A stretch of DNA of 22,043 nucleotides from Chara braunii (taxonomy: Eukaryota; Streptophyta; Charophyceae; Charales; Characeae), in NCBI GenBank assembly GCA_003427395.1, contig BFEA01000141.1:404545-426587 (forward strand). Direction: 5' to 3'. The notes under the pieces were generated by a model. The model worked only from the letters and a program-made list of their open reading frames with translations. It ran no database searches and was not told where the DNA came from. Positions 8,431-17,639 of the stretch are shown one piece after another (position 1 is the first letter of the stretch; each line of letters starts with the position of its first letter). The position numbers were made by a program, and so were the translations under genes.

Positions 8431-8927
8431 TTTTTCTTTTTTTTCGCGGTACACGGTCTATGAAGGGGTTAAAAAGGGCCCCAGCGCCGAAAAAAAAAAA
8501 GAAAAGAAACTAACCTACAGTGATGCGCTGGGGGCGCCTGGTGGCCAACCGGGCGCGACAACTGGCCAGGCGGCCCGGCACCCCCCCCGGGTGATGGCCA
8601 GACCACCGGGCGGCCCGGGGATCAGCCCAGAAAAAAGGGGGGAAAAAAAACGAAAAGAAGAAGTACAGCAGCAACAACAACAACAACTTACATCATCTTC
8701 TTCTTTTGCAGATAGTGAGCATGTCGGGACAGTGCGCCGGTGATGGTTGGGGCACTATGACAATGGCAACTATGGCTTAGCGCAACGATGATGATGGTTG
8801 GGGGGGGGGGGGGTTGCTGGAGGCACGCGGCGATGGACAAAGCTGTGAGTTTTTTGAGAATTTCCTGGCAGGTGATTGGATTTGAACGTCCCACTGGCTC
8901 CGCAAGGCATCCTAAAAGAACTGGTGG
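8431..8927. other. Low-complexity, gene-free stretch
   Basis: It contains T-rich (8431-8445) and A-rich (8490-8507) runs flanking a GGGCCC-containing segment, then very GC-rich sequence with repeated GGCGGCCCGG (8520-8640). An (AAC)n run lies near 8672-8687 and a 14-base G run near 8800-8813. I see no coding signature. Confidence 0.6.
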
Positions 8928-8965
8928 TGGATCGGTGCCGCTGATCTAGTAAGATCAGTGATCCA
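8928..8965. repeat. Nested hairpin
   Basis: CTGATCT (8941-8947) and AGATCAG (8952-8958) pair around a 4-base loop, and TGGATC (8928-8933) pairs with GATCCA (8960-8965) outside it, leaving a one-sided bulge. Function is unknown. Confidence 0.5.
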
Positions 8966-9836
8966 CATTCATGGAAGAAGAGAAGAGGGCCGGTAGACCC
9001 GAAAATTTGTTTTGGAGCTGGGAGGGTCTGTGGGGGACCTCAGGAGGCTGCCTGTGTCGCATTCATGGCAATTTTATAGATTTCACCTTAGCCTCTGAAT
9101 CAGTTTCTTTGCTGGGACGATCCAGGTTGCTGCCAAGCCCTAAACATTGATTTGATGCCCTGTAGGAAGCGGTCTGCAAATTAAGAGATCCATAAAAGAA
9201 TGATAATGATGATGTTCGACCCCATCGTCACCTTTGTGGGAGGGCTCTGACATCCCAGAGCATATTCCTCATTCTTTCCTCAAATTCAACATGATTAAGA
9301 GGCAGTAAACCAAGCATTCTTGGTTCCGATCCCATTTGCCTGGCCGGAAGGTCATTTTGCACCGGCATCACGACCCGAATGGAACACCTGGTAATTATCT
9401 CTGTATCTAGACTGAAAGTTGCCCCAAATACAGCTATAATGACTGGGCGTTCTATTCGGGTGAAGACAGTAGTGTTAAGGAATCGTGGGGGTTACTAAGG
9501 TTTTCTGTTTCCTGCCTTTAACGTTTGCCTGAAGTCCATCTCTAGGATGTCCAGAAACCTGCAGCAGAGCCTATACCCCGCAAGTATTCTGTAAATTTGT
9601 GTGCGTGCATGATCACCTGAAGTAGGTATCCCTACTGTCCAAGTCGCAATTACCACAATCCCAGTTGCTGAAAAGTTCAAGAGTACAGATGGAATCCTGA
9701 CTGAATGCGTTAGTTTCGGGAGCTACGCCCTTGTCCATCATGGCTGATACGGCTTCACTGTTTGCCCTGCTCCATGATCTTCTTATTTCACCACCGACCC
9801 GCTCCTGGCTTCTCATGGGGACCCATTTACATACAC
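8966..9836. other. No gene recognised
   Basis: Mixed-composition sequence with only short ORFs on either strand and no domain that I recognise. It lies upstream of the hydrolase exon in the same direction, so it could be intron or flanking DNA of that gene. I could not identify a further exon. Confidence 0.5.
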
Positions 9837-10050
9837 ACTGTCGTTACCCTAAAACCAAATCCAACCATACTTATATTCCGGTTTCCTACGTGGATACGCA
9901 CCCACCCCATCCTTAAGATAGGATGAGGTGCCACTATCCCTTCAAACTGTCGTTACCCACTCTGTCGCTACTGTAAGATCAAATCCAACCATACTTTGTT
10001 CCTGTTTCCTACGCGGATACCCACCGTCCTCATCCTTAAGGAACTTAAGG
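9837..10050. repeat. Degenerate local duplication, period about 110-124 bases
   Basis: CAAATCCAACCATAC occurs at 9856-9870 and 9980-9994. GTTTCCTACGTGGATAC at 9881 recurs with one change at 10004. ACTGTCGTTACCC occurs at 9837 and 9946, and CATCCTTAAG in both copies. Offsets vary from 109 to 124, so small indels have accumulated. Confidence 0.7.
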
Positions 10051-10315
10051 TAGCATCAAGTGCAATTATCTCTTCACTTGGTTCTCCTTGTTATCCAAAC
10101 AAACTTATGTGCTCTTCTCATCCCGAGACCCATAAGCCAACCAAGGTCCTCTGTCTGAGCTGTCACTGGTCCACTGCTTGTCTTTCATCCCATTCGCTAA
10201 AGCAAGCTCTGACTGAAAACAATGAAATCCCTCTAGCAAACCTGCGCCTTTGTGTTATTTGGAACTTGCTGGTTTTTCTAAGGTTGTTGTCAACCCGGTT
10301 GCTGTCGGAATGCAG
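10051..10315. other. Probable intron or flanking DNA before the hydrolase exon
   Basis: No domain is visible. It ends at GAATGCAG, one of two candidate 3' splice sites for the following exon. Apparent ORFs running through it into the exon are not supported by any family match in this upstream part. Confidence 0.4.
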
Positions 10316-10430
10316 GTACTTGCAGATGACATGATAAAAGAGGTCTCGCTGGCTCTTACTTGGGTGATGGACAATATATGCCTCTACAATGGAAACCCAG
10401 AGCGAATCTTTTTCATGGGTCACTCCTCAG
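10316..10430 (+). CDS. Single exon of an alpha/beta-hydrolase (carboxylesterase / prenylcysteine methylesterase-like), partial
   Basis: Seen: an open segment reading DDMIKEVSLALTWVMDNI, then YNGNPERIFFMGHSSG, ending in CAG and a strong 5' splice site (CAG|GTACGT, junction 10430/10431). The pattern of an acidic/hydrophobic helix, a W-V-x-x-N-I helix, a small loop with Pro and Arg, the hydrophobic strand RIFFMG and then GxSxG is the nucleophile-elbow exon of alpha/beta hydrolases. It is most like plant isoprenylcysteine methylesterase-like and kynurenine-formamidase-like carboxylesterases. The Ser of GHSSG (codon TCC, 10424-10426) would be the nucleophile. The left edge is after AG at either 10315 or 10325. 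The last Gly codon is split (phase 1). I found no other exon in the window; the next could lie beyond the gap or beyond element 2. The gene name is uncertain. Confidence 0.65.
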
Positions 10431-10938
10431 GTACGTCCACCACCAGCAGTAGCAGAGGCAGCAGTGGCAGCAGCAATTCCTGCCGTCGTGGCTGAACCTG
10501 GACTCTCGAAACTGTTTGAATTTTTGGTACTTGCTTGTCACACCATGCCTTGTAACATTGTAACAATCTTTGTTATCCCCTAGCTGACTCTTCTGTTTGC
10601 ACACGCTGTTGTCCTCTCTTTATCAAACTCAAGTGGACCTGGCGTGGCGACGCCATGCCAGGTCCAATCCTGCCTACACAGCGCAAGATTGGATCGGGTG
10701 GCCCCATGTGGGACACGGGTACGTGGGCATGGCGGAGTGCACCCCCTCCCCCCTTCTCGCTCTCTCCATCCATCTACCCTGGGCCCTATGTTCTGTTTTG
10801 TCCTGCTTGCTCTCCCCTGTGTGCCACCTCGTGTGTGTGCCCGTTTTTCCCTCCCGTTCCACTTCCTCCTCCTCCCAGAGTCATAATTTTTTTATTGCTC
10901 TGCCACCCATGTCCCGCGCTTCCTCCTTCCCCCAGCTT
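10431..10938 (+). other. Probable intron after the hydrolase exon
   Basis: It starts with GTACGT and continues with a CAG/GCAG-rich patch (10440-10490), a 14-bp hairpin (10635-10665) and pyrimidine-rich DNA leading into CT repeats. No following exon is recognised. Assignment as intron rests on the splice donor and the incomplete hydrolase fold. Confidence 0.45.
10635..10665. repeat. Hairpin, 14-bp arms
   Basis: GGACCTGGCGTGGC (10635-10648) and GCCATGCCAGGTCC (10652-10665) are reverse complements with one mismatch and a 3-base loop. A second pair, TCCAATC (10663-10669) and GATTGGA (10687-10693), partly overlaps it. It could be the end of an unrecognised foldback repeat. Confidence 0.5.
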
Positions 10939-10940
10939 TG

Positions 10941-10941
<1 letters not shown>

Positions 10942-11027
<86 letters not shown>

Positions 11028-11171
11028 CATCCATGTCATCCCTCTTCTTCTACATGTGTCTTTCTGTCTAATCCCAATCACGATCTTTTTCCTTGTGAGT
11101 CTTGCCTGTCTTTCTCCTTCCGCCTCTCCTCGTGCATTTCTTTCATTTCCTCCACGCCATCCACTTTGCTT

Positions 11172-11239
<68 letters not shown>

Positions 11240-11307
11240 CATCCATGTCATCCCTCTCCTTCTACATGTGTCTTTCTGTCTAACCCCAATCACGATCTTT
11301 GTCCTTG
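10942..11307. repeat. CT microsatellites embedded in a 212-base tandem unit
   Basis: Two CT runs (10942-11025 and 11177-11237) are each followed by the same 70-base segment (11026-11095 and 11238-11307), identical at 67 of 70 positions. The repeat period is 212 bases. Long Ser-Leu or Arg-Glu ORFs on the two strands are translations of the CT/GA run, not genes. Confidence 0.9.
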
Positions 11308-11687
11308 NNNNNNNNNNNNNNNNNNNNNNNNNNNNNNNNNNNNNNNNNNNNNNNNNNNNNNNNNNNNNNNNNNNNNNNNNNNNNNNNNNNNNNNNNNNNN
11401 NNNNNNNNNNNNNNNNNNNNNNNNNNNNNNNNNNNNNNNNNNNNNNNNNNNNNNNNNNNNNNNNNNNNNNNNNNNNNNNNNNNNNNNNNNNNNNNNNNNN
11501 NNNNNNNNNNNNNNNNNNNNNNNNNNNNNNNNNNNNNNNNNNNNNNNNNNNNNNNNNNNNNNNNNNNNNNNNNNNNNNNNNNNNNNNNNNNNNNNNNNNN
11601 NNNNNNNNNNNNNNNNNNNNNNNNNNNNNNNNNNNNNNNNNNNNNNNNNNNNNNNNNNNNNNNNNNNNNNNNNNNNNNNNNNNNNNN
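11308..11687. other. Assembly gap, 380 N
   Basis: A continuous run of N between two CT-rich tracts. The 212-base tandem unit enters the gap from the left and a CT run emerges on the right, so the gap probably hides further copies. Its true length is unknown. Confidence 0.97.

Positions 11688-11764
<77 letters not shown>
11688..11764. repeat. CT microsatellite after the gap
   Basis: A pure CT run of 77 bases ends at a unique sequence beginning ATGACGAGGC. It is probably the right edge of the same repeat array that enters the gap. Confidence 0.92.
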
Positions 11765-11766
<2 letters not shown>

Positions 11767-12850
11767 GACGAGGCAGAGGCAGAGCAGCGAGGCTGGGAGA
11801 GGGAGAGTGAGGGCACACACACACGCTCACTCAACTCGACGCAGACCCAACACGACTCGACGGACGCAGACACAAAGTTGCAAAGTCGCAGTCTTGAATT
11901 CCCGAATGCAATGTCGAAGAAAAGTCATGCTGAACACAAGCACTGAGGCTGAAAACCTGGTGCCTGTACTGGGCTTGAGTCCGGTGTAGGGCCCCAACCT
12001 GTTAGACTTTCGAGCCTAAGTCGACCCTTTTACGGGTCCCAGGTGTCTCGGCTCTGCCCATTCTCATGGTCAGGGCGCCGAGCCATTTGTCACAGAGTTA
12101 CCCCACCTAGTGGTTTGAGATGGATGGGGGTGGGCCAAAGAGCGAGAGAGCTTTGACATTAGGGATGTAGCTCAACTTTCTCGCAAGGTGGGTAATCTTG
12201 TTGGTCCTGTTGCTACCGTTCATTCTTTGATGCCTTGTAGTGTTCTCAAGCAACTGCTTTTTCCAATACTCGGGCGGCGAAATGTTTACAACCCATTTAG
12301 ATTTCGTCCCCTTTTCTCTGCCCGGCCTACCTGGGCGCTATCGAGCTGAAGGCATTTTAAGGGCTACTCACATGCACACTCAAATGCATATAGACAAGCA
12401 CAATCCCCATTCGGGGTCAACAGATAATCCCTCCCGCATGCTTATTATCTTTCTCTCTTGGTTGCTTGCTTGTCTTTTCCTTCACTACGTCCACCCCATC
12501 CTCTCCTCATTCTCATGCAGTCGGGTTGTTGGTCGAGTCCACTGACCTTTCTTTCTTTCAATGAGTCTTTTCAATCCTTGGGTCCTTGCCAATCCTCAAG
12601 TCCTTGTCAATCCTTCAATCCTTTGTGCTTACAAATCTTTCCCAATCTCAAACATTTTTGCTTCTTGGTGGCACAAGGGGCCGACAGCCCTCCTCTTGCC
12701 CTCTCTTTCCACAAAGTGAGGCAAGAGTTTTTTCACCATTTGTCCCTTGGCCATGTGACAAGTGAGTGGGGAAGGGTTAGCCGCATGCCCAGAGGGTTAA
12801 GGATAGTCTTTAGAGCACGGGAGGGGTAGATGGAGGGAGTCGGCAAAGAA
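11765..12850. other. No gene recognised between gap and element 2
   Basis: Mixed sequence with short ORFs only. Visible details are a CA run (11814-11822) and small repeats of TCCTTGCCAATCC type near 12577-12618. No splice-flanked exon continuing the hydrolase (expected to begin with a Gly-Ala-His-like stretch) could be found. It may be intronic or intergenic. Confidence 0.5.
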
Positions 12851-12905
12851 GGGAGAGAGAGAAAGGGCGAAAAGGGGATATATATATATATAGAGAGAGA
12901 GAGAG
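12851..12905. repeat. GA/TA microsatellite at the left edge of element 2
   Basis: GGGAGAGAGAGAAAGGGCG, then a TA run (about 12878-12892) and GA repeats to 12905. The GA pattern resumes at 21905 after element 2, so the element appears to have inserted into this microsatellite. Confidence 0.85.
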
Positions 12906-12907
12906 TG

Positions 12908-14113
12908 TGTTGCATGCTGCGCCTGCACACGGGCCCCATTTGAGGGGCCCGACGGTTGCCGAGGGGCCCCCAGGCCGCGTACCATACAGCACGTGCCTTG
13001 GAGGCCCACGGCGGCCCTTCAGGCCCTAGGTAGCACACTAGTTAGATAGGTTTAGTTTACTTACCTTTTTGTGTGTGTGTGCTGTCTTACTTTGTCTGTT
13101 CAGGTGCCGTTTTGGACTTGCAGCCCCAAGGCCACACCTTGGGACTGGGTACACCGGAGGCAGGCCCAAAACGAGGCCAGGCGCATTTTGGCGCCAGACC
13201 GGTAGGTATAGGCGTCGTTTCGGTCCTACAGGTCCCAAGGCGACGGCTTGGGCTAGGTGCACATGTATCGGGCTGTTTTTAGGCCAGGTGCATTTTTGCG
13301 CCTTGCTGCATCAGCAACGTGGTCTGGATGTCCGGTAGGGACCCAGACCAGCTGGGCCGTTTCCTGAGGCCAGCATCAGGTAGGCCCAGCCCGCCCAGCG
13401 CTACAAATAGTTGGGCAGCGGCTAGGCAAGGGACAGTTCGAGTAGCTCACTTCTTGAGCGACACGCTGCTGGTTGGAGGCAGCATTATTCTGCGCTAAGC
13501 TACGGAGTAGGGATTAGTGGCGTAGGTAGTTGAGAGAGGCAGAGGCCTTACCTGCAAGCGGAGAGCTTGGCGCCATAGCCGGGCTCCACGCGGTACCTGC
13601 ACATGACGACGACCACAGTCAGTACGATGACAACTACCTGCAGGTGAGATAGCAAGGAGGACGTCATCTTCTTCTTCTTCCTTCTCCATCTCTCTCTCTC
13701 TTCCTTCTTCTTCTCCCTCCTTCCTCCTCCTTCTCATCTTCTTCTTCACCTACGAGAGTGAGAGAGGTTATCGGTAGGAGATACAGGCAGAGGTTATGTT
13801 GGGCACATTGCCCAGGATCTGATTCGACGTTTCTGGGACAGACATTGATTAGACACTCGGCAAGGGACTATTTTTGGGACTTCGCTATCGCGATCTTGGT
13901 CTACTCCCTCGCCTCCACCTTCGTCTTGTCCCTTCCCCCCATCTCTCATCCGCTCTTTAAAGTTTTCCGCTGCACCACTTTGCGCCATCTTGTATGTATC
14001 GGAATGTACATTGCTTGTTGATGCTACGCTGACCTTGCATTGTCCATTTCAGTCCTTTTCATCACATTGCGGATCCTTGGCTCCCTACACATTGTCCCAT
14101 TGGGCATGCGTCA
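12908..14113 (+). repeat. 5' LTR of element 2
   Basis: 1206 bases, TG...CA ends. Near the start is a perfect hairpin GGGCCCC-ATTTGA-GGGGCCC (12931-12950). A TATA-like CTACAAATAG lies at 13401-13410 and is kept in the 3' copy. A pyrimidine tract of CTT and CTC repeats covers about 13662-13749. Compared with the 3' LTR it lacks a 121-base segment after 13950. ORFs inside are not shared with any known protein family as far as I can tell. Confidence 0.92.
13401..13410 (+). promoter_or_regulatory. Putative TATA element of the element 2 LTR
   Basis: CTACAAATAG is a weak TATA variant in a GC-rich context, identical in the 3' LTR at 21066-21075. Transcription would be expected to begin roughly 30 bases downstream. 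The call rests on composition and conservation between the two LTRs only. Confidence 0.4.
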
Positions 14114-14116
14114 GTT

Positions 14117-14128
14117 TGATATCGGAGC
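14117..14128 (+). promoter_or_regulatory. Primer-binding site (initiator tRNA-Met type), element 2
   Basis: TGATATCGGAGC begins three bases after the LTR end. It matches the plant initiator-Met site TGGTATCAGAGC at 10 of 12 positions and shares the G at the eighth base with element 1. Confidence 0.8.
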
Positions 14129-15050
14129 ACTGCTTATGAATCAGGACAACCTGATCTGACACAAGCGCGGGGACAATCCAAAGATTGATTGATTGATTGA
14201 TTAGATTACACTAATTGGTCCCAAAAATCGCGGATTTTGACCTAACTGCGGAAATCGGATTTTTTTTTTCTTGGATTTCATTTTCCTGCTATTCTCATTC
14301 GTGGAAAATCGCAATAGCGTAGCATCTGAAATTTTCGTTTTTCTTTTTATGAAATTCGAAATTCCGGTTCTGGAGGTCCGAAAATATTACAATTTTTTTT
14401 TCGATTCATCTTTTCCTTCGCAATTCCCCGTTAATTCGAAATTCCGAATTTTTTTTCCTGAAATTCATTATTCGAACTTATTTTCGAAAATCTTTTTGCG
14501 TTCTTTTATTATTCACGCATTCCGGGGGTAACGAAAATTTTGAAATTTGACCGTTATTCCCAGATTCGGAAACTATTTTTTTACGGGAAATTCCTCTGCA
14601 GTCATTTGTTTTCAAATTGCGCATACTCTCACTTGAGAAATTCCGAATTTTTTAATATTTCGGAATTCTCCGAACTTGTGGATTTTTTTTTTTTTCACAG
14701 TTCAGTTACTTGGATCATCTCCATTTGTTATTATTTTCTTTGCATCGACAGTCTGAAATTCAATTTTTTTTTCGAATTACCTGTTGTGGGGAAACATAGG
14801 AGACCTACCGAACTTGCAATCGAGAAACTTTATTAATAATTATTTGATTTATTTTTTATTTTCTCGAAATTTTTGCAAAGTTCCAACTTTTCATTTTTTG
14901 AATAGTGGCTCCTTATCTGGGCGATCCACTCGATTCCCCCACTCCCCACCTCTCCCTCCCAACTCCTCTTCTTCTTGCTCAACTGCCCATCAGTTCTGGC
15001 TACAGCCTTGGTAAGTCCGTACTTTTGCAGGCCACAGCTACCCGCGACGC
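14129..15050 (+). other. AT-rich leader of element 2 with recurring GAAATTCCGAATTT-like motif
   Basis: A (GATT)n run (14183-14202) opens about 730 bases of strongly T-rich sequence (to about 14900), very unlike the GC-rich LTR and gag. Short variants of GAAATTCGAAATTCCG and GAAATTCCGAATTTTTT recur many times (for example 14349-14364, 14434-14452, 14637-14653). Phe-rich ORFs here are products of the T runs. It then turns pyrimidine-rich and reaches the gag ATG. It may be an untranslated leader or a separate AT-rich insertion. Confidence 0.65.
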
Positions 15051-16579
15051 ATGACCCTACTCACTCGTTCACAGACAGCAGGGATGGATCAGAAAGCCAA
15101 CGAGACTGACGAAGCCTATGAGGCACAGTTGGCGGCCATCATGACCGAAAGCAAGCAACGGGCAGAAGCATCAGCAGCAGCACGGAAGAATAGGGAGGCA
15201 GAGGCAGAGAGGCTGCGTCAGATCGCCGAAGATCAACGGCAGAAGCACGCAGCAGCAGCAGCAAAGGCCGCCGATGAAGAACGCATACGGCGGCGGGAGA
15301 TTCTCTTCAGGGAGGAAACTGCATTACACGCACAGGCCGGGGATTGGCAGAAGCAGACCGAGAATGGAGACTTCGTTGACTACGGGACAAGGATTGCTCT
15401 CTTGCTCAACCGCGTCACGGACCTCCTCACTACTTGCATTGCACAACAGGAGGACATTCACTCTCTCGACCACGCCAATCAGGCGCTGACTAAGCGCATA
15501 TAGCAGCTGGAGAAGCGACCCGTCGCCACTTCCAGCGCTGGCCCCTCCGACCTCGTCGATCGCGTCAACGTCTTGGAGATAGACGTGGGAACACTCAAGA
15601 CCGAGACACAACGACTGGATCAGCTGGTGGGGGCAGCAGCCGCACCTAGCTCAGCGCCACGCGAGAGCATTCCCAAATTTGAGGGGCTCCTGATCTTCTG
15701 TGATGCATCGAAGACAGACCCTATACCTTGGTGGCGCCAATTCGAACTAAAGTTGGACATCCACCAGGTCGTCAACAAGAACCGGCACACATACTTGTAC
15801 TCCCGGTCAGGAGGTGTGTGTCAGGCACATGGCTGGACAACATGTTGTCCGCACATGCATGCACAGTCTCCGAGTTACACAACTTCATCACCTGGGCCGA
15901 TCTCACGATGGCATGGAAGAAACGTTTCCAAGTGGAACCGCCCGAGCATCAGGCGATGGACAAGCTGCTGACATTCGCACAGAACAGCATGCCAAGCGGA
16001 GACTAGATATCTGAGTTCCAACGCCTGGCAAGCACACCCAAGTTGCCGATGAACTTCGACGGCATCAAGCTCTATTTCATCAAGAGGTCATGCCCAGCGT
16101 TGCAAAATGTGTTAACTCAGGTCCCTGAGAACCTCAACACAAGTGAGGAACTCTTCAACAAGGCCGCGCAGATCATTGTGACGAACTTGGAAGCCAAAAA
16201 CATTGGTCGTTCGTCGACTGCCGGCCAGGGCGCGTATCAGCATCGACCGAAAGTGGTCGTGGTCGCGGCAGCAACGCCAAGCGACCCTTCAACTTCAAAC
16301 GAGGTTGCCTTGTCTGACGAGGGAGACAGATTAGCAGCTGCCTAGAATGGTGACCGCCCCGCCAAAGGACGAGGACGTGGCAAAACGAAGACAAACACCA
16401 CTTCTTCTGGGCCCGGACGAGCAACTCCAGCTCAAGAACCTTGGACACAATATGGTCTGACGAAGCGCGGGTATCGCATCCGCACCAAGTACCGTTATTG
16501 TTTGTGGTGCAACTGCGCGACACATGAGACCGTGAACTGTCCCACGAAAGCCAAGGGCCCCGCTCAGTCGGGAAAGTGA
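15051..16579 (+). pseudogene. gag: gag polyprotein of element 2, broken (coiled coil, capsid, zinc knuckle)
   Basis: The first ATG at 15051 opens a charged Ala/Glu/Arg-rich region (about residues 35-100) with coiled-coil character. TAG at 15501-15503 interrupts it; the same frame continues with KRPVATSSAG and the start of the capsid domain (PKFEGLL, then DPIPWWRQFELKLD). A frame change near 15815-15830 leads to WLDNMLSAHA and TWADLTMAWKKRFQVEPPEH, the Retrotrans_gag core. Stops at 16004-16006 and 16343-16345 interrupt that frame. The nucleocapsid zinc knuckle CLWCNCATHETVNC (CX2CX4HX4C) follows, and TGA at 16577-16579 ends gag immediately after the slippery heptamer. Capsid similarity to element 1 is weak, so the two elements belong to different families. 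Confidence 0.87.
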
Positions 16580-16611
16580 GCACCGCCGAGAGTGATGCGA
16601 CGACACTCTCG
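16570..16611 (+). promoter_or_regulatory. Candidate -1 ribosomal frameshift signal at gag/pol junction, element 2
   Basis: GGGAAAG (16570-16576) is in the X-XXY-YYZ phase: gag reads G GGA AAG and then stop TGA. A slip of one base back enters the pol frame, which is open to 18774. The pol frame closes upstream at TGA 16525-16527, leaving an overlap of about 52 nt. Ten bases after the heptamer comes a perfect 8-bp stem, CGAGAGTG (16587-16594) with CACTCTCG (16604-16611), 9-base loop. Heptamer, spacer and stem fit the textbook architecture. A final G is less favoured than C or A in eukaryotes, and element 1 has C. Confidence 0.7.
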
Positions 16612-17049
16612 ACGCCTTCGGAACTGGTTGTAACCTCCCTCGGTTCCAGGACACATGCGAAAGTCGTAAGTCCTCCCATTCTTCATTATTTCAAGGACTA
16701 TGCTGCCCGGCTCGTACCTTCGCTGAATTCACGAGCCCAAGGACAGGATGTATGTGCGGTTTCTTCTCCGTTTGGAAGCAGCGGCATTGAGTCGTCTTCA
16801 AGTGGACCTTCACGGGATTCGGCGCGTGTGTTCAACATAGAAGACTTGGACCTGTTGACGCCCGAGGATTTTGCATGGCTCCCTCTCCCTTCCACCGGCT
16901 GCTTACCGGAGCCGCAATGCGCAACTCTTAGCGCTCATCTACATACATACCTAGCCTTCTATGCACCACCAACTTCGCCGACGGAGGACGAAGTCGCGGT
17001 GGGGGACATTCTTGCATATGTTAGCAAGGTGGCCCGCGAGTTTCGCACG

Positions 17050-17450
17050 CAGCGGTACGACGACAACAATGCACCCCTCCTTTATGTCCGCATCCAAGTT
17101 GGGCAAGTGTCCTGCAGCGCTTTGCTGGATAGCGGCGCAACTCGCAACTTCATAAGCCACTCCTTTATGCAAAGGGTCGGCCTTGGCCCACAAGTTCGAA
17201 GGAAGGCACACCCTATGGCGATCAAGTTGGTGGACGGTAGGACGCAACAACTCCTTGACCGCTACATCGAGGCCGTACCGGTCTATTTCGCACCTCATGC
17301 ATGCGAACCGGTGATGTTTGACGTCTTGGACACGGACTTCGACATCGTTTTGGGCATGCCTTGGCTTGCAAGTGCGGATCACACGGTCAACTTCCATCGG
17401 CGGACACTTACGGTCCGCGACGCGTTTGGCGCCGAAGTACCATGTACCAT
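17050..17450 (+). pseudogene. Aspartic protease domain of element 2 pol
   Basis: LLDSGATRNFISHSF holds the D-S-G active site (Asp codon 17128-17130). The later DFDIVLGMPWL is the conserved hydrophobic-Gly segment of the retropepsin fold. Length and order before RT are normal. The domain itself is uninterrupted, although the element as a whole is not functional as read. Confidence 0.85.
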
Positions 17451-17639
17451 CCCTCTTCCGCACCCTTCGATCCGGTGCCAAGTTGTAACGACCAAATTTT
17501 TTCGGGTCACTTGCTCTTATGAGCGGGCCGACGAGATAGGCCTATGTTTTCTTCGAACCGTCGCGGCAGCCGAATCTCAACCCACGGACTTGTCTTCGAA
17601 CCCCTGGGTGGTACGGTTGCTTGACGAATTCGCTGACAT

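Noticed and set aside
8178-8513. 111-codon ORF across the palindrome
   Set aside because: Its sequence follows the inverted repeat and ends in an A-run Lys tract, and no protein family is recognisable.
8868-8916. tRNA-like 3' half on the minus strand (GTTCAAATCC near TGCCA)
   Set aside because: The T-stem bases do not pair and no anticodon arm or D-arm could be found, so I do not call a tRNA.
10942-11307. CRISPR-like alternation of repeats and spacers
   Set aside because: The units are CT microsatellites and one 70-base duplicated segment in a eukaryotic context, not short uniform repeats with unique spacers.
10597-11989. Long ORFs of Ser-Leu or Arg-Glu repeats on both strands across the CT tracts and N gap
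   Set aside because: They are translations of a CT/GA dinucleotide repeat and of N bases, with no domain and no codon structure.
13758-14021. LTR ORF of 87 codons, with a related ORF in the 3' LTR (21425-21751)
   Set aside because: The ORF recurs only because the LTR is duplicated. The copies diverge by an indel and show no domain.
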